DNA of 24,932 nucleotides from SZUA-229 sp036567985 (GCA_036567985.1 DATCTK010000001.1:1-24932), one strand, 5' to 3'; shown: positions 15,470-24,319, counted from the stretch's first letter. Numbers and translations: made by a program. The notes: generated by a model not told the origin, from the sequence alone.

Positions 15470-15967
15470 ATGAAAACAACGAACATGATTCAACATGGGC
15501 TGGCTGTATTTTTAATGGCTTTTATTGCTGCATTCAGCACCCAGGCGATGGCAGAAGGCCAGTATAAAATCCAGGGTAGCAAGAGCTACAAGGCGAGCAT
15601 CAAAACCCAGCAGCCGATTCAGATTGGTCTGGAAGTCAGCGGTGTGGCACTGGATTCGGTATTTTTCGACAAGAGCTCACTACAGGCGTTTGTTATTCTG
15701 ATGAACAGAACACCGGTTGCGGTCAGTGCCGAAGTGGGTATTGCACTGTTCGATGCCAGCGGCAAGCTGCTTGCCACCGGCATTGATGTCACCGGCTTCA
15801 GCTTTACCGGTGACAAGGTTCGCGCCGGTGACCAGAAGAACGTCAAGCTGAGCTTTGATAAATTCCTTAACGATTACTCGAATGTGGCAAGCTTCCAGCT
15901 GGTATTCAGTGTGGTTGAGGAAACCAGGAGCAAAACCGGTGCTAACGTTAACAACTCTGATTTCTGA
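15470..15967 (+). CDS. Secreted protein of unknown function, beta-rich
   Basis: A 165-residue product with a clear signal peptide (hydrophobic LAVFLMAFIAAFSTQAMA, cleavage after about residue 28). The mature part is strongly beta-alternating (SSLQAFVILMNRTPVAVSAE, then GIALFDASGKLLATGIDVTG and VKLSFDKFLNDY), as in small periplasmic beta-sandwich domains that handle intramolecular or protein contacts. No cysteines occur in the mature protein. GGAA lies 10 bases before the ATG. I recognise no named family. It is monocistronic, ending at the bidirectional hairpin at 15996-16032. Confidence 0.7.
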   Translation: MKTTNMIQHGLAVFLMAFIAAFSTQAMAEGQYKIQGSKSYKASIKTQQPIQIGLEVSGVALDSVFFDKSSLQAFVILMNRTPVAVSAEVGIALFDASGKLLATGIDVTGFSFTGDKVRAGDQKNVKLSFDKFLNDYSNVASFQLVFSVVEETRSKTGANVNNSDF

Positions 15968-15995
15968 TTCTATCTGAATAGAGATCACTCGTTAC

Positions 15996-16032
15996 ACGCA
16001 AAACAGCAGGCTTAAAGCCTGCTGTTTTGCGT
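15996..16032. terminator. Bidirectional hairpin between convergent genes
   Basis: A perfect 18-bp inverted repeat: ACGCAAAACAGCAGGCTT (15996-16013) and AAGCCTGCTGTTTTGCGT (16015-16032), with only one base between arms, so the actual loop opens to about seven bases. It sits between the secreted-protein stop and the rarA stop and can serve both. The T-run lies within the stem rather than after it. Confidence 0.8.
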
Positions 16033-16047
16033 CTGGCCTGATGACAT

Positions 16048-17355
16048 TTATTTTGCCTGTTTATTCAGGTTGCGCAGGTAATTCAGCTTTTCGCCGATCT
16101 TGATTTCCAGACCACGATCCACGGGGTGATAAAGTTCCTGCTCGCCCAGTGCATCGGGAAAATAGGTCTCTCCCTGGGCGAAGGCGTTGTCTTCATTATG
16201 CGCATAGCGGTAATCCTTGCCGTAACCCAGCTCCTGCATAAAACGGGTCGGCGCATTACGGATATGCATTGGCACATCCATACTGCCACTCTGCCGGGCC
16301 AGTTCCATGGCACTGTTATAGGCACTATACACCGCGTTTGATTTGGCGGCACAGGCGAGATAAATCACCGCCTGGGCCAGGGTCAGTTCGCCTTCCGGAC
16401 TGCCCAGACGTTCGTAGGTTTGCCAGGCATTGAGTGCCAGCTCCAGCCCGCGGGGATCGGCATTGCCGATATCTTCCGACGCCATGCGCACCAGGCGGCG
16501 TGCAATATAGATCGGGTCACAACCACCATCCAGCATGCGACACATCCAGTAGAGTGCGGCATCGGGATTACTGCCGCGCACCGATTTGTGCATGGCGGAT
16601 ATCTGCTCGTAAAACAGGTCGCCGGATTTATCAAAGCGACGCAGGGTTTGCGAGGTGACATCCTGGATGATTTCCTCGGTAATCTGCAACTCGCCGTTAT
16701 GCTCCAGTGCCAGATCCGCGGCAATTTCCAGGAAATTCAGCGCACGCCGTGCATCACCATCGGCCTGCAGCGCAATGCGTTGCAGTGTTTCATCAGTAAT
16801 ACTGACATTGCGCTCACCCAATCCATGTTCGGGATCATGCAGTGCGCTTTGTAACAGCGCGACCATGTCTTCAGGCTGAATCGATTTCAATACATAGGTT
16901 TTGCAACGTGACAGCAATGCATTGTTGAGTTCAAACGAAGGATTTTCCGTGGTCGCGCCGATAAAGCAGACGGTGCCATCTTCAACGTAAGGTAAAAAGG
17001 CGTCCTGTTGTGATTTATTGAAGCGGTGTACCTCATCGACAAACAGGATACTGGGTTTCTGGTACACATCATAATACTGATGCGCCTTGTCGATCGCGGC
17101 GCGTATATCCTTGACCCCGGACAACACCGCCGAAATGGAAATAAACTGTGCCTGTGAATAGTTCGAAATTAGCCGTGCCAGGGTGGTTTTACCGGTACCC
17201 GGCGGACCCCAGAAAATCATCGAGTGCAGTTTGCCCGACTCAATCGCAATGTGCAGCGGTTTATCCTTGCCCATAATGTGCGACTGCCCCAGGTAACCTT
17301 CGAGGGTATCCGGGCGCATGCGATCGGCAAGTGGACGAAACTGGTTATCTGACAT
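16048..17355 (-). CDS. rarA: Replication-associated recombination protein A
   Basis: RarA (MgsA) is a clamp-loader-like AAA+ ATPase acting at stalled replication forks. The 435-residue product has Walker A GPPGTGKT (50-57), Walker B LFVDEVHRF (DEVH 107-110), sensor 1 GATTENPS (133-140) and sensor 2 in DGDARRALNFLE. The C-terminal MgsA tetramerisation domain includes KSVRGSNPDAALYWMCRMLD and ends with HPVDRGLEIKIGEKLNYLR. Length is normal. It starts 33 bases after the lolA stop in the order ftsK-lolA-rarA, as in E. coli. No clear ribosome binding site precedes the ATG. serS, the usual next gene, is absent; a hairpin and a convergent gene follow instead. Confidence 0.97.
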   Translation of the reverse strand: MSDNQFRPLADRMRPDTLEGYLGQSHIMGKDKPLHIAIESGKLHSMIFWGPPGTGKTTLARLISNYSQAQFISISAVLSGVKDIRAAIDKAHQYYDVYQKPSILFVDEVHRFNKSQQDAFLPYVEDGTVCFIGATTENPSFELNNALLSRCKTYVLKSIQPEDMVALLQSALHDPEHGLGERNVSITDETLQRIALQADGDARRALNFLEIAADLALEHNGELQITEEIIQDVTSQTLRRFDKSGDLFYEQISAMHKSVRGSNPDAALYWMCRMLDGGCDPIYIARRLVRMASEDIGNADPRGLELALNAWQTYERLGSPEGELTLAQAVIYLACAAKSNAVYSAYNSAMELARQSGSMDVPMHIRNAPTRFMQELGYGKDYRYAHNEDNAFAQGETYFPDALGEQELYHPVDRGLEIKIGEKLNYLRNLNKQAK

Positions 17356-17388
17356 AGTTATAAAACGGCTAGTGCTGTTAGTGACTGG

Positions 17389-18006
17389 CTAGAAGTCGCC
17401 CATGATATCCGCACCTTGCGGCGCTGAGAATTCAAACAGATCAACCTTGAATGATGGATTGATGGTTAAATCGGTAAAGATAATTTCAGTTTGCTGGTTG
17501 AACTTATCCAGCAGGCGCATGGTTTTGATCCTGCCCTTATGCAGTCCCACCAGCATCTGCTGAAAATCACTGTCGGCTTTAAGCGGTATCAGCTTCACCC
17601 AGTCCTGACCTTCCTGCGCTGGCATATCCTGCAGGGTAAACAGCGTATCCAGTGGTTGCTGGTTGTCCAGCAGGTTCACCGGTGATGACTCCAGCTGCTC
17701 ATAGGGGCGCACACTCACCTGCTCCAGCTCCGCATCGTACATCCAGATTTTGCGGCCATTGGACACGATATTCTGTTCATAGGGTTTTGTGTAATCCCAG
17801 CGGAATTTGCCGGGGCGCTGCATGCGCAACTTACCCGCCGACTGCTGCATCAGCTCGTTGTATTCATTCAACAGGGTCTGTTCAAACTGGGCCGACAGGC
17901 TCTGCGTGTTATCGAGAAAGCGCTGTAGTTGCTGCGCGGCGGAATTCTCCGCCATGGCATAGGGGCTGAGCGCACAGAAAAAAATTAACAGGACGTGTTT
18001 TAGCAT
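17389..18006 (-). CDS. lolA: Outer-membrane lipoprotein carrier protein
   Basis: LolA is the periplasmic chaperone that accepts lipoproteins from LolCDE and hands them to LolB. The 205-residue product has a signal peptide (MLKHVLLIFFCALSPYAMA, cleavage before ENSAAQQ). The mature protein shows the family's start (LQRFLDNTQSLSAQFEQTLL) and core (GKLRMQRPGKFRWDYTKPYE, QNIVSNGRKIWMYD). It ends with the strand VDLFEFSAPQGADIMGDF. Length is typical. It lies between ftsK (gap 71) and rarA (gap 33) on the same strand, the conserved gammaproteobacterial order, so a single transcript is likely. The ribosome site is weak, with AGGGG 12 bases from the ATG. Confidence 0.97.
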   Translation of the reverse strand: MLKHVLLIFFCALSPYAMAENSAAQQLQRFLDNTQSLSAQFEQTLLNEYNELMQQSAGKLRMQRPGKFRWDYTKPYEQNIVSNGRKIWMYDAELEQVSVRPYEQLESSPVNLLDNQQPLDTLFTLQDMPAQEGQDWVKLIPLKADSDFQQMLVGLHKGRIKTMRLLDKFNQQTEIIFTDLTINPSFKVDLFEFSAPQGADIMGDF

Positions 18007-18077
18007 GCTGGAGTAGACCCCTGAGGCGCATAAAGGTTTAGGCGCCGCTGAATAATTGTATTTGTGAATAATTGTAT

Positions 18078-20411
18078 TTACATTTCCGGCGGTGGTGGCG
18101 CCAGTACTTCACGCTGGCCATTGGACTGCATCGAACTGACCACACCCGCCGCTTCCATTTCCTCGACCATGCGCGCTGCCCGGTTGTAACCGATTTTCAG
18201 GCGGCGCTGCACATAGGAAATAGACGCCTTGCCCGATTCGGTGACAATCTTCACCGCCTCGTCATACAGTGCATCACTTTCGCCACCGGCTTCTGCTGAA
18301 GACATCGACTCACCGGGCAGCTTGATCACATCACTGTTGTCCTGGATCAGGTTAGGAATGTAATTGGGTTTGCCCTGCTGTTTCAGATGCGCCACCACCG
18401 CATGCACTTCATGGTCATCCACAAAGGCGCCGTGTACCCGTTCCGGCATACTGCTGCCGGCATTCAGATAAAGCATATCACCGTGTCCCAGCAGCTGCTC
18501 CGCCCCCATCTGGTCGAGGATGGTGCGCGAGTCCACCTTGGAGGACACCTGGAAGGCAATGCGGCTGGGGATATTGGATTTAATCAGGCCGGTAATCACA
18601 TCCACCGACGGCCGCTGTGTTGCCAGAATCAGGTGGATACCCGAGGCACGGGCTTTCTGCGCCAGGCGCGCAATCAGCTCCTCGATCTTCTTACCCACCA
18701 CCATAATCAGGTCGGCGAACTCATCCACCACCACGACGATAAACGGAATCGGTTTCAGGTCGGCGGGTTCCTCATCGGGCATCAATTCATCTTTAACAAA
18801 CAGCGGGTCTTTAATCGGCGTGCCGGCTTCAATCGCATCACTCACCTTGCGGTTATAACCGGTGATATTGCGCACCCCGAGCGAGGCCATCAGTTTATAG
18901 CGCCGTTCCATTTCACCCACCGCCCAGCGCAGTGCATTGGCCGCTTCGCTCATATCGGTCACCACCGGGGTCAGCAGGTGTGGAATATCATCGTAGACAT
19001 TCAGCTCGAGCATTTTCGGGTCAATCAGGATCAGCCGCACATGCTCCGGCGTGCTCTTGTAGAGCAGACTCATTAACATGGCATTGATACCCACCGACTT
19101 ACCGGAACCGGTGGTACCCGCCACCAGCAGGTGTGGCATCTTCGCCAGATCCGCCACCACCGGGTGCCCGGAAATATCCTTGCCCAGCGCCATGGTGAGT
19201 GAGGACGAGGATTTATCATAGGCCTTGGACATGAGGATTTCGCCCAGCGCCACCACTTCCCGTTGCTCATTGGGGATTTCCAGCCCGACCACGGTCTTGC
19301 CGGGAATCACTTCCACCACCCGCACCGAAACCAGCGACAACGAACGCGCCAGGTCCTTGGACAGGGCGGTGATCTTGCTCGCCTTGATGCCGGGGGCGGG
19401 CTGCAGTTCAAAGCGGGTAATCACCGGCCCGGGATGCACCGCCACCACTTCAACATCGATATTGAAGTCCTTGAGCTTGATCTCAACCAGGCGTGACAAT
19501 GCTTCCAGCGCCTCGGTGGACAAGCCCTTGCCGGAAACCACCGCCTCATCCAGCAGACGCAGCGGTGGCAGCTCGGCATCACCGGCGGCATCATCAAACA
19601 GCGATATCTGGCTTTCACGGCTGTGGCGCTCGCTGATTTCAACCTTCTTAATCACCGGCTCGATACGCACCGGTTGTTTACGCTCTTCTTTCTTCTTGCT
19701 GTCGGCCTGCACTGCCTTTTCACGGTTCTGTCGGGCGACCTCGCCTTCACGACGCTCCTCGCGGCTTTCGCGCAACTGGTTAATGCGCTGACGTGTCCAG
19801 TCATAGCTACGCAGCAGCAGGCCACCGATATGGTCCATTACACCCAGCCAGGACAGTCCACTGAACAGAGTGATACCCGCCAGCAGAATCGAAAACAGCA
19901 ACAGGGTGGAACCCAGCACACCGAAGCGCGCCGCCAGACTATCCCCCAGCCAGCGACCCAGGATGCCGCCACCATCCAGTGGCAGGCTGTCTGGTGGTAT
20001 CACAAAATGCAGGCTGACCAGCGCACAACCGGTGGCGAGGGTCATCAAAAAGCCGGCCCAGCGAACCCCCAGCACACGAAAATCGATTTCACCGTCAGCC
20101 TTGCGACCGCGCAATACCAGCCAGCCACTGTAGGCAATAATCACCGGAAACAGGTAACTGAGGTAACCGAACAGCAGGTAGAACACATCGGATAGCCAGG
20201 CACCCACCGTACCTGCCAGGTTATTGATCTGCATCGCCGGGCCGGTGTAGGACCAGCCGGGGTCCTTGATATCGTGACTGACCAGCGCGGTGAGCATAAA
20301 CAGGGCGATCGCCAGTAGCACAAACAGCGCCGCCTCACGTAAGCCGCGACTGATATGTATGGTTAACCCGGAAAGTGGTTTCTCTTCTTTTGTTCGACGA
20401 GCCTGAGGCAA
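18078..20411 (-). CDS. ftsK: DNA translocase FtsK
   Basis: FtsK is the septal motor that pumps chromosome ends toward dif and activates XerCD. The 777-residue product has four N-terminal membrane helices (about 30-190), a short charged linker (about 205-270) and the motor. Walker A is GTTGSGKS (432-439) and Walker B is VVVDEFADL (Asp563-Glu564). The C-terminal gamma winged helix, which reads KOPS sequences, is DEAVKIVTESGKASISYVQR onward. The linker is short, like Pseudomonas rather than E. coli FtsK. The apparent start is TTG at 20411 with AAGGG 8 bases upstream; no in-frame ATG precedes the membrane part. It heads the ftsK-lolA-rarA unit. Confidence 0.97.
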   Translation of the reverse strand: MPQARRTKEEKPLSGLTIHISRGLREAALFVLLAIALFMLTALVSHDIKDPGWSYTGPAMQINNLAGTVGAWLSDVFYLLFGYLSYLFPVIIAYSGWLVLRGRKADGEIDFRVLGVRWAGFLMTLATGCALVSLHFVIPPDSLPLDGGGILGRWLGDSLAARFGVLGSTLLLFSILLAGITLFSGLSWLGVMDHIGGLLLRSYDWTRQRINQLRESREERREGEVARQNREKAVQADSKKKEERKQPVRIEPVIKKVEISERHSRESQISLFDDAAGDAELPPLRLLDEAVVSGKGLSTEALEALSRLVEIKLKDFNIDVEVVAVHPGPVITRFELQPAPGIKASKITALSKDLARSLSLVSVRVVEVIPGKTVVGLEIPNEQREVVALGEILMSKAYDKSSSSLTMALGKDISGHPVVADLAKMPHLLVAGTTGSGKSVGINAMLMSLLYKSTPEHVRLILIDPKMLELNVYDDIPHLLTPVVTDMSEAANALRWAVGEMERRYKLMASLGVRNITGYNRKVSDAIEAGTPIKDPLFVKDELMPDEEPADLKPIPFIVVVVDEFADLIMVVGKKIEELIARLAQKARASGIHLILATQRPSVDVITGLIKSNIPSRIAFQVSSKVDSRTILDQMGAEQLLGHGDMLYLNAGSSMPERVHGAFVDDHEVHAVVAHLKQQGKPNYIPNLIQDNSDVIKLPGESMSSAEAGGESDALYDEAVKIVTESGKASISYVQRRLKIGYNRAARMVEEMEAAGVVSSMQSNGQREVLAPPPPEM

Positions 20412-20550
20412 TTCGGCAACCCTTATAAGCTAGATTGTATTAGCTAGTTTAAAAAACGAGATTCGCTACGCAATTAATTGATTAGTCTGGTTTTTTTATT
20501 ATAGCCCGGATTATACACCAAGCCAGGTCAGTGACCTAACAGCGACCTGC

Positions 20551-21645
20551 CTATTTATCTGTTGTGGTATCGCTGTGGTTAGCCATGGCCTGTGCAATCA
20601 GCGGGTTATCGATGTGCCCGGCACGGATATTCACCCCGTTCTGTAGATCTGCCTGCTGCTCCCAGCCTGCCTCGCACAGCCGTTTCACATAGGGCAGAAT
20701 CGCCGCCGACAGTGCCTGGGAGGCGGTTCTGGGCACCGCACCGGGCATATTGGTGACCGCGAAATGCAACACATCATGAATGCTATAGGTGGGCGAGCGG
20801 TAATCGGTGGGGTGAATGGTTTCGATACAGCCGCCCTGATCCACCGAAATATCAATAATCACACTGCCGGGGCGCATGCTTTTCACCTGCTGCTCTGTCA
20901 CCAGCCGCGGCGCGTGCAGTCCCGGCAATAATACCGCCCCCACCAGTAAATCCGCGCGCGCCACCGCCTCGCTGATTGCCGCCTCGGATGCCACTATGCC
21001 CTGTACATGGGTAAGCTCATCTTGCAATGGCGCAAGGCGCGAGGCATCCCGGTCAATCAGGCTGACCTCGGCCCCCATGGCTGCTGCCAGCCGCGCGGCG
21101 GCGCTGCCTGCCACACCCGCCCCCAGCACCACCACATGCCCGCGGTCGGTATGACTTAATCCACCCAGCATTATGCCCCTGCCACCCTGTGGCTGGTGTA
21201 ATAAGTGTGTACCGATCTGTGTAGCCAGCTTGCCGGCAATTTCACTCATTGGTTTAAGCAATGGCAGGCCACCCGCCTGATCGGTGACGGTTTCAAAGGC
21301 AATCGCGGTCAGGCCAATCTCACACAGTTTATCTGTCAGCCCGGGGCTGGCAGCCAGGTGCAGGTAGCAGAATAGAATGTGCTGCGGGCCGAGACAGGCA
21401 AGGTCACCGGCAATGGGTTCTTTTACCTTCACAATCAAGGTAGCAGCTGCATACAGTGCCTGTGCGTTATCACACAGGCTCACTCCCTGCGCCTGGTAAT
21501 CCGCATCGCTGTAACCACTAAGTTCACCGGCACCCCGCTGCAGGTAAACCTCATGCCCGAGTTGCACCAGCTCACCACAGGCAGTGGGAATCAGGGCCAC
21601 ACGGCCTTCCAGTACCTTGCTTTCTTTTACCACGCCAATTTTCAT
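20551..21645 (-). CDS. ald: Alanine dehydrogenase
   Basis: Catalyses NAD-dependent reversible deamination of L-alanine to pyruvate and ammonia. The 364-residue length is normal. It begins MKIGVVKESKVLEGRVALIP with substrate-binding Arg15, then VKVKEP (Lys75) and CYLHLA (catalytic His96). The NAD-binding loop is LGAGVAG (174-180), and the catalytic Asp falls in SVDQGG (Asp269, equivalent to Asp270 of the M. tuberculosis enzyme). The sequence NMPGAVPRTASQAL is also typical. A strong AAGGAGG precedes the ATG. It lies upstream of ftsK on the same strand with a 139-base gap, and divergent from trxB. In Vibrio-like genomes ald neighbours its regulator gene lrp; here no lrp lies between ald and ftsK. 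Confidence 0.96.
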   Translation of the reverse strand: MKIGVVKESKVLEGRVALIPTACGELVQLGHEVYLQRGAGELSGYSDADYQAQGVSLCDNAQALYAAATLIVKVKEPIAGDLACLGPQHILFCYLHLAASPGLTDKLCEIGLTAIAFETVTDQAGGLPLLKPMSEIAGKLATQIGTHLLHQPQGGRGIMLGGLSHTDRGHVVVLGAGVAGSAAARLAAAMGAEVSLIDRDASRLAPLQDELTHVQGIVASEAAISEAVARADLLVGAVLLPGLHAPRLVTEQQVKSMRPGSVIIDISVDQGGCIETIHPTDYRSPTYSIHDVLHFAVTNMPGAVPRTASQALSAAILPYVKRLCEAGWEQQADLQNGVNIRAGHIDNPLIAQAMANHSDTTTDK

Positions 21646-21930
21646 CTACCCTCCTTGCCGCCAGTGCGACATGCTTTTAAACCCTGTGCACAACTGTATG
21701 TCCTGTGCAGCACACCAGCTGTTGCAGCAAAATGCAAGCAGCGGTGCATGACTGACTCAAGGTTGATATTCCGCATTATATTCACAGGCAGATTGTGCAT
21801 TTAATTTTTTCAGATTTGTTAGAATAGGTGCAAATTTTACTATGGCAAAATCAAGCGGCAATAACAGGCCTGCATCTGACCTGTTTCGTTGAGCTGATTC
21901 TGGCCCAGTCTTTAACGTGGAGAGAATACT

Positions 21931-22896
21931 ATGAGCGAAAGCAAACATTGCCGACTACTGATTTTAGGTTCTGGCCCTGCCGGTTACTCGGCTGCCGTGT
22001 ATGCGGCACGCGCCAACCTTAACCCGGTAGTTGTCACTGGCATGGAAATGGGCGGACAGCTCACCACCACCACCGATGTGGATAACTGGCCCGGTGATAA
22101 TGAAGGTGTGCAGGGCCCCGAGTTAATGGAGCGCATGAAAGCCCATGCGGAACGCTTTGGCACTGAAATCATTTTTGACCATATCCACACCACCGACCTG
22201 AGTCAGCGCCCGTTCAAACTGAGCGGCGATTCCCATGAGTACACCTGCGATGCACTGATCATTGCCACCGGCGCCAGTGCCAAGTACCTGGGCATGGAAT
22301 CGGAAGAAGCCTTCAAGGGCAAGGGCGTCTCTGCCTGTGCGACCTGTGATGGTTTTTTCTACCGTGGCCAGAATGTAGCGGTAATCGGCGGTGGTAACAC
22401 CGCAGTTGAAGAAGCGCTGTACCTGGCGAATATTGCCGATCATGTGACCGTGGTACACCGTCGTGACCAGTTCCGTTCAGAAAAAATCCTCTCTGATCGT
22501 TTAATCGAACGTGCCGAAAAAGGCAATGTCACTATTGAATGGAACCACACACTGGATGAGGTACTGGGTGATAACACCGGCGTCACCGGCATTCGCATCA
22601 AGAGCACCGAAGATGACAGCACCAAAGAAGTTGATGTCGCTGGTGTGTTTATTGCCATCGGTCATTCACCCAACACCGCCATCTTTGAAGGCCAGCTTGA
22701 AATGAGCAATGGCTATATTGGGGTTAAGTCCGGTCTGCAGGGCAATGCCACCGCCACCAGCGTACCCGGTGTATTTGCAGCGGGTGACGTAGCGGACCAG
22801 GTGTACAAGCAGGCAGTAACCTCTGCGGGTGCCGGCTGTATGGCAGCACTGGACGCGGAAAAATTCCTTGATGAACTGGAAGCCCAGGGTAAGTAG
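21931..22896 (+). CDS. trxB: Thioredoxin-disulphide reductase
   Basis: An FAD enzyme that passes electrons from NADPH to thioredoxin. The 321-residue product has the FAD-binding loop GSGPAG (13-18), the redox-active CATC (Cys136/Cys139), the NADPH loop GGGNTAVEEA (153-162) with HRRDQFRSEK following, and the second FAD motif GVFAAGDVAD (280-289). Length and order match the low-molecular-weight bacterial type. GGAGAG stands before the ATG. The 285-base gap to ald is divergent and must hold both promoters; a weak TTGTTA, 16 bases, TACTAT can be drawn for trxB. It neighbours ftsK-lolA-rarA as in E. coli and Pseudomonas. Confidence 0.98.
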   Translation: MSESKHCRLLILGSGPAGYSAAVYAARANLNPVVVTGMEMGGQLTTTTDVDNWPGDNEGVQGPELMERMKAHAERFGTEIIFDHIHTTDLSQRPFKLSGDSHEYTCDALIIATGASAKYLGMESEEAFKGKGVSACATCDGFFYRGQNVAVIGGGNTAVEEALYLANIADHVTVVHRRDQFRSEKILSDRLIERAEKGNVTIEWNHTLDEVLGDNTGVTGIRIKSTEDDSTKEVDVAGVFIAIGHSPNTAIFEGQLEMSNGYIGVKSGLQGNATATSVPGVFAAGDVADQVYKQAVTSAGAGCMAALDAEKFLDELEAQGK

Positions 22897-22962
22897 ACCT
22901 GGGCAAATAGGCGAATATCAATTCCGCCTACCATAAGTCGAATCGACCCCCAGAGTGGACTT

Positions 22963-24084
22963 ATGTCATCACTGAGTATCTGTGAAACACTAAAGGATGT
23001 TCCCGCCGAGCAATGGAATGCACTGGCGGGCGACACCAATCCATTTATCCAGCACGAATTTCTACTCGCCTTCGAAACCGGCCAGTGCCTTGAAAATTAT
23101 GGCTGGCTACCCCGCTACTTTCTTGTACATGATGAACACAATGACTTAATTGGCGCCATGCCCGCCTATGAAAAACACAACTCCTATGGCGAGTTTGTAT
23201 TCGACTGGGCCTGGGCCGATGCCTATCAACGCGCCGGTTTGCACTATTACCCCAAGCTGGTGATTGCTATCCCCTACTCACCCTGCCAGGGGCCGCGCCT
23301 GCTGGCGAAAAATAATGAGCCGGAAATCAAATCGCTGTTAATTGAATTTGCACTGGAGTTTGCCCGCAAGCAGAATTACTCCAGCGTGCACTGGCTGTTC
23401 ACCCTGGATGATGATTACCAGCTGCTCAAACAGCACAGCAAACTGCAGCGCTTTGATTACCAGTTTCACTGGCACAATCACGATTATAAAAACTTCGATG
23501 ATTTTCTTGCGCAACTGAGCTCGAAAAAACGCAAGAACATCAAACAGGAACGACGCAAGGTTCGCGATCAACAGATTGAGATAAAAACCTTTAACGGTGA
23601 ACAGCTCAGCGATGAGCAATGGGAGAAGATTTACTTCTTCTATAAAATTACCTTTATGAAAAAATCCGGCGCGCCTACCCTGAGCCTGAATTTTTTCAAA
23701 GCAGTGGCAAAACAACTACTGATTATATTCGCCTACCATGGCGAGGAAACCGTTGCCAGTGCAATCTGCATAATTGGCAAGGACACCCTGTATGGCCGTC
23801 ACTGGGGTTGCCTTGAAGAATACGACAGTCTGCATTTTGAAGTCTGTTATTACACCGGCATCGAATACTGTATCGAGCATGGCCTGAAAACTTTTGAACC
23901 AGGCGCACAGGGAGAACATAAGATTGCCCGCGGTTTTCTGCCGGTTAAAACCCGCTCCGCACACTGGGTGGCGAATGCACAGTTCAGCCAGTTACTCGAA
24001 GATCATCTACAACGGGAAGCCGCCGCACTTGAAGGCTATGGCGAAGAGCTGTGGCAGGCTTCGCCTTATAAAGACAGTCCTTAG
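22963..24084 (+). CDS. FemAB-like/GNAT-fold acyltransferase (COG3146 type)
   Basis: The 373-residue product belongs to the family often labelled peptidoglycan biosynthesis/recognition or GNAT family. It opens with a typical start (LKDVPAEQWNALAGDTNPFI, QHEFLLAFE). The centre has VIAIPYSPCQGPRLL and a basic stretch, SSKKRKNIKQERRKVRDQ, matching the family's conserved KKRK segment. The C-terminal half carries FMKKSGAPTLSLNFFK, LYGRHWGCLEEYDSLHFE and FEPGAQGEHKIARGFLPV, its most conserved blocks. The duplicated GNAT-fold plan suggests acyl or aminoacyl transfer, but the substrate is unproven. It follows trxB by 66 bases on the same strand and may be co-transcribed, although a weak hairpin lies in the gap. 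REP repeats follow. Confidence 0.88.
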   Translation: MSSLSICETLKDVPAEQWNALAGDTNPFIQHEFLLAFETGQCLENYGWLPRYFLVHDEHNDLIGAMPAYEKHNSYGEFVFDWAWADAYQRAGLHYYPKLVIAIPYSPCQGPRLLAKNNEPEIKSLLIEFALEFARKQNYSSVHWLFTLDDDYQLLKQHSKLQRFDYQFHWHNHDYKNFDDFLAQLSSKKRKNIKQERRKVRDQQIEIKTFNGEQLSDEQWEKIYFFYKITFMKKSGAPTLSLNFFKAVAKQLLIIFAYHGEETVASAICIIGKDTLYGRHWGCLEEYDSLHFEVCYYTGIEYCIEHGLKTFEPGAQGEHKIARGFLPVKTRSAHWVANAQFSQLLEDHLQREAAALEGYGEELWQASPYKDSP

Positions 24085-24138
24085 TCGTTAGACCAACGTC
24101 ATAAGTCGAAAGGCCAAAAGATCTAATCATCTTTCACT

Positions 24139-24164
24139 CGTTCCCACGCTCCCGCGTGGGAACG
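24139..24164. repeat. REP palindrome, CGTTCCCACGC family
   Basis: Perfect 11-bp arms CGTTCCCACGC (24139-24149) and GCGTGGGAACG (24154-24164) around TCCC. It is the inverse-loop form of the copy at 2289-2310, which has GGGA in its loop. Confidence 0.85.
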
Positions 24165-24188
24165 CATAACGCCAACAACTTTTTGCCA

Positions 24189-24212
24189 GCTCCCACGCAG
24201 GAGCGTGGGAGC
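24189..24212. repeat. REP palindrome, GCTCCCACGC variant
   Basis: Arms GCTCCCACGC (24189-24198) and GCGTGGGAGC (24203-24212) enclose AGGA. The core TCCCACGC is shared with the neighbouring unit, while the outer bases are changed compensatorily, which suggests that the stem itself is maintained. Confidence 0.8.
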
Positions 24213-24239
24213 CAGTGTTAAGACTGAAAGACGAAAGTT

Positions 24240-24319
24240 GTAGGTTGGGGTGAGGAACGAACCCCAACATAAACCGAATTGACCTGAACCGTTGGGGTTC
24301 CTGCGTCACCCCAACCTAC
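24240..24319. repeat. BIME of the RAYT-linked GTAGGTTGGGGT family
   Basis: Inverted 29-bp REP units GTAGGTTGGGGTGAGGAACG... (24240-24268) and ...TCACCCCAACCTAC (24291-24319) are separated by a 22-bp spacer. The spacer differs from the 25-bp spacer at the RAYT gene. It is a distant copy of the RAYT-flanking element, adjacent to two units of the other REP family. Confidence 0.88.

Noticed and set aside
18387..19076. Long plus-strand open frame (229 codons) opposite ftsK
   Set aside because: It lies entirely antisense to the conserved motor domain of FtsK, has a His/Arg/Gln-rich composition typical of antisense translation and no family features.
20512..20550. Short palindrome AGGTCAGTGACCT between ald and ftsK considered as a terminator
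   Set aside because: A 6-bp arm with a one-base centre and no following T-run; too weak to call a terminator.
21379..21804. Plus-strand frame (141 codons) leading toward trxB
   Set aside because: It overlaps the 5' end of ald in antisense and has no recognisable protein character.
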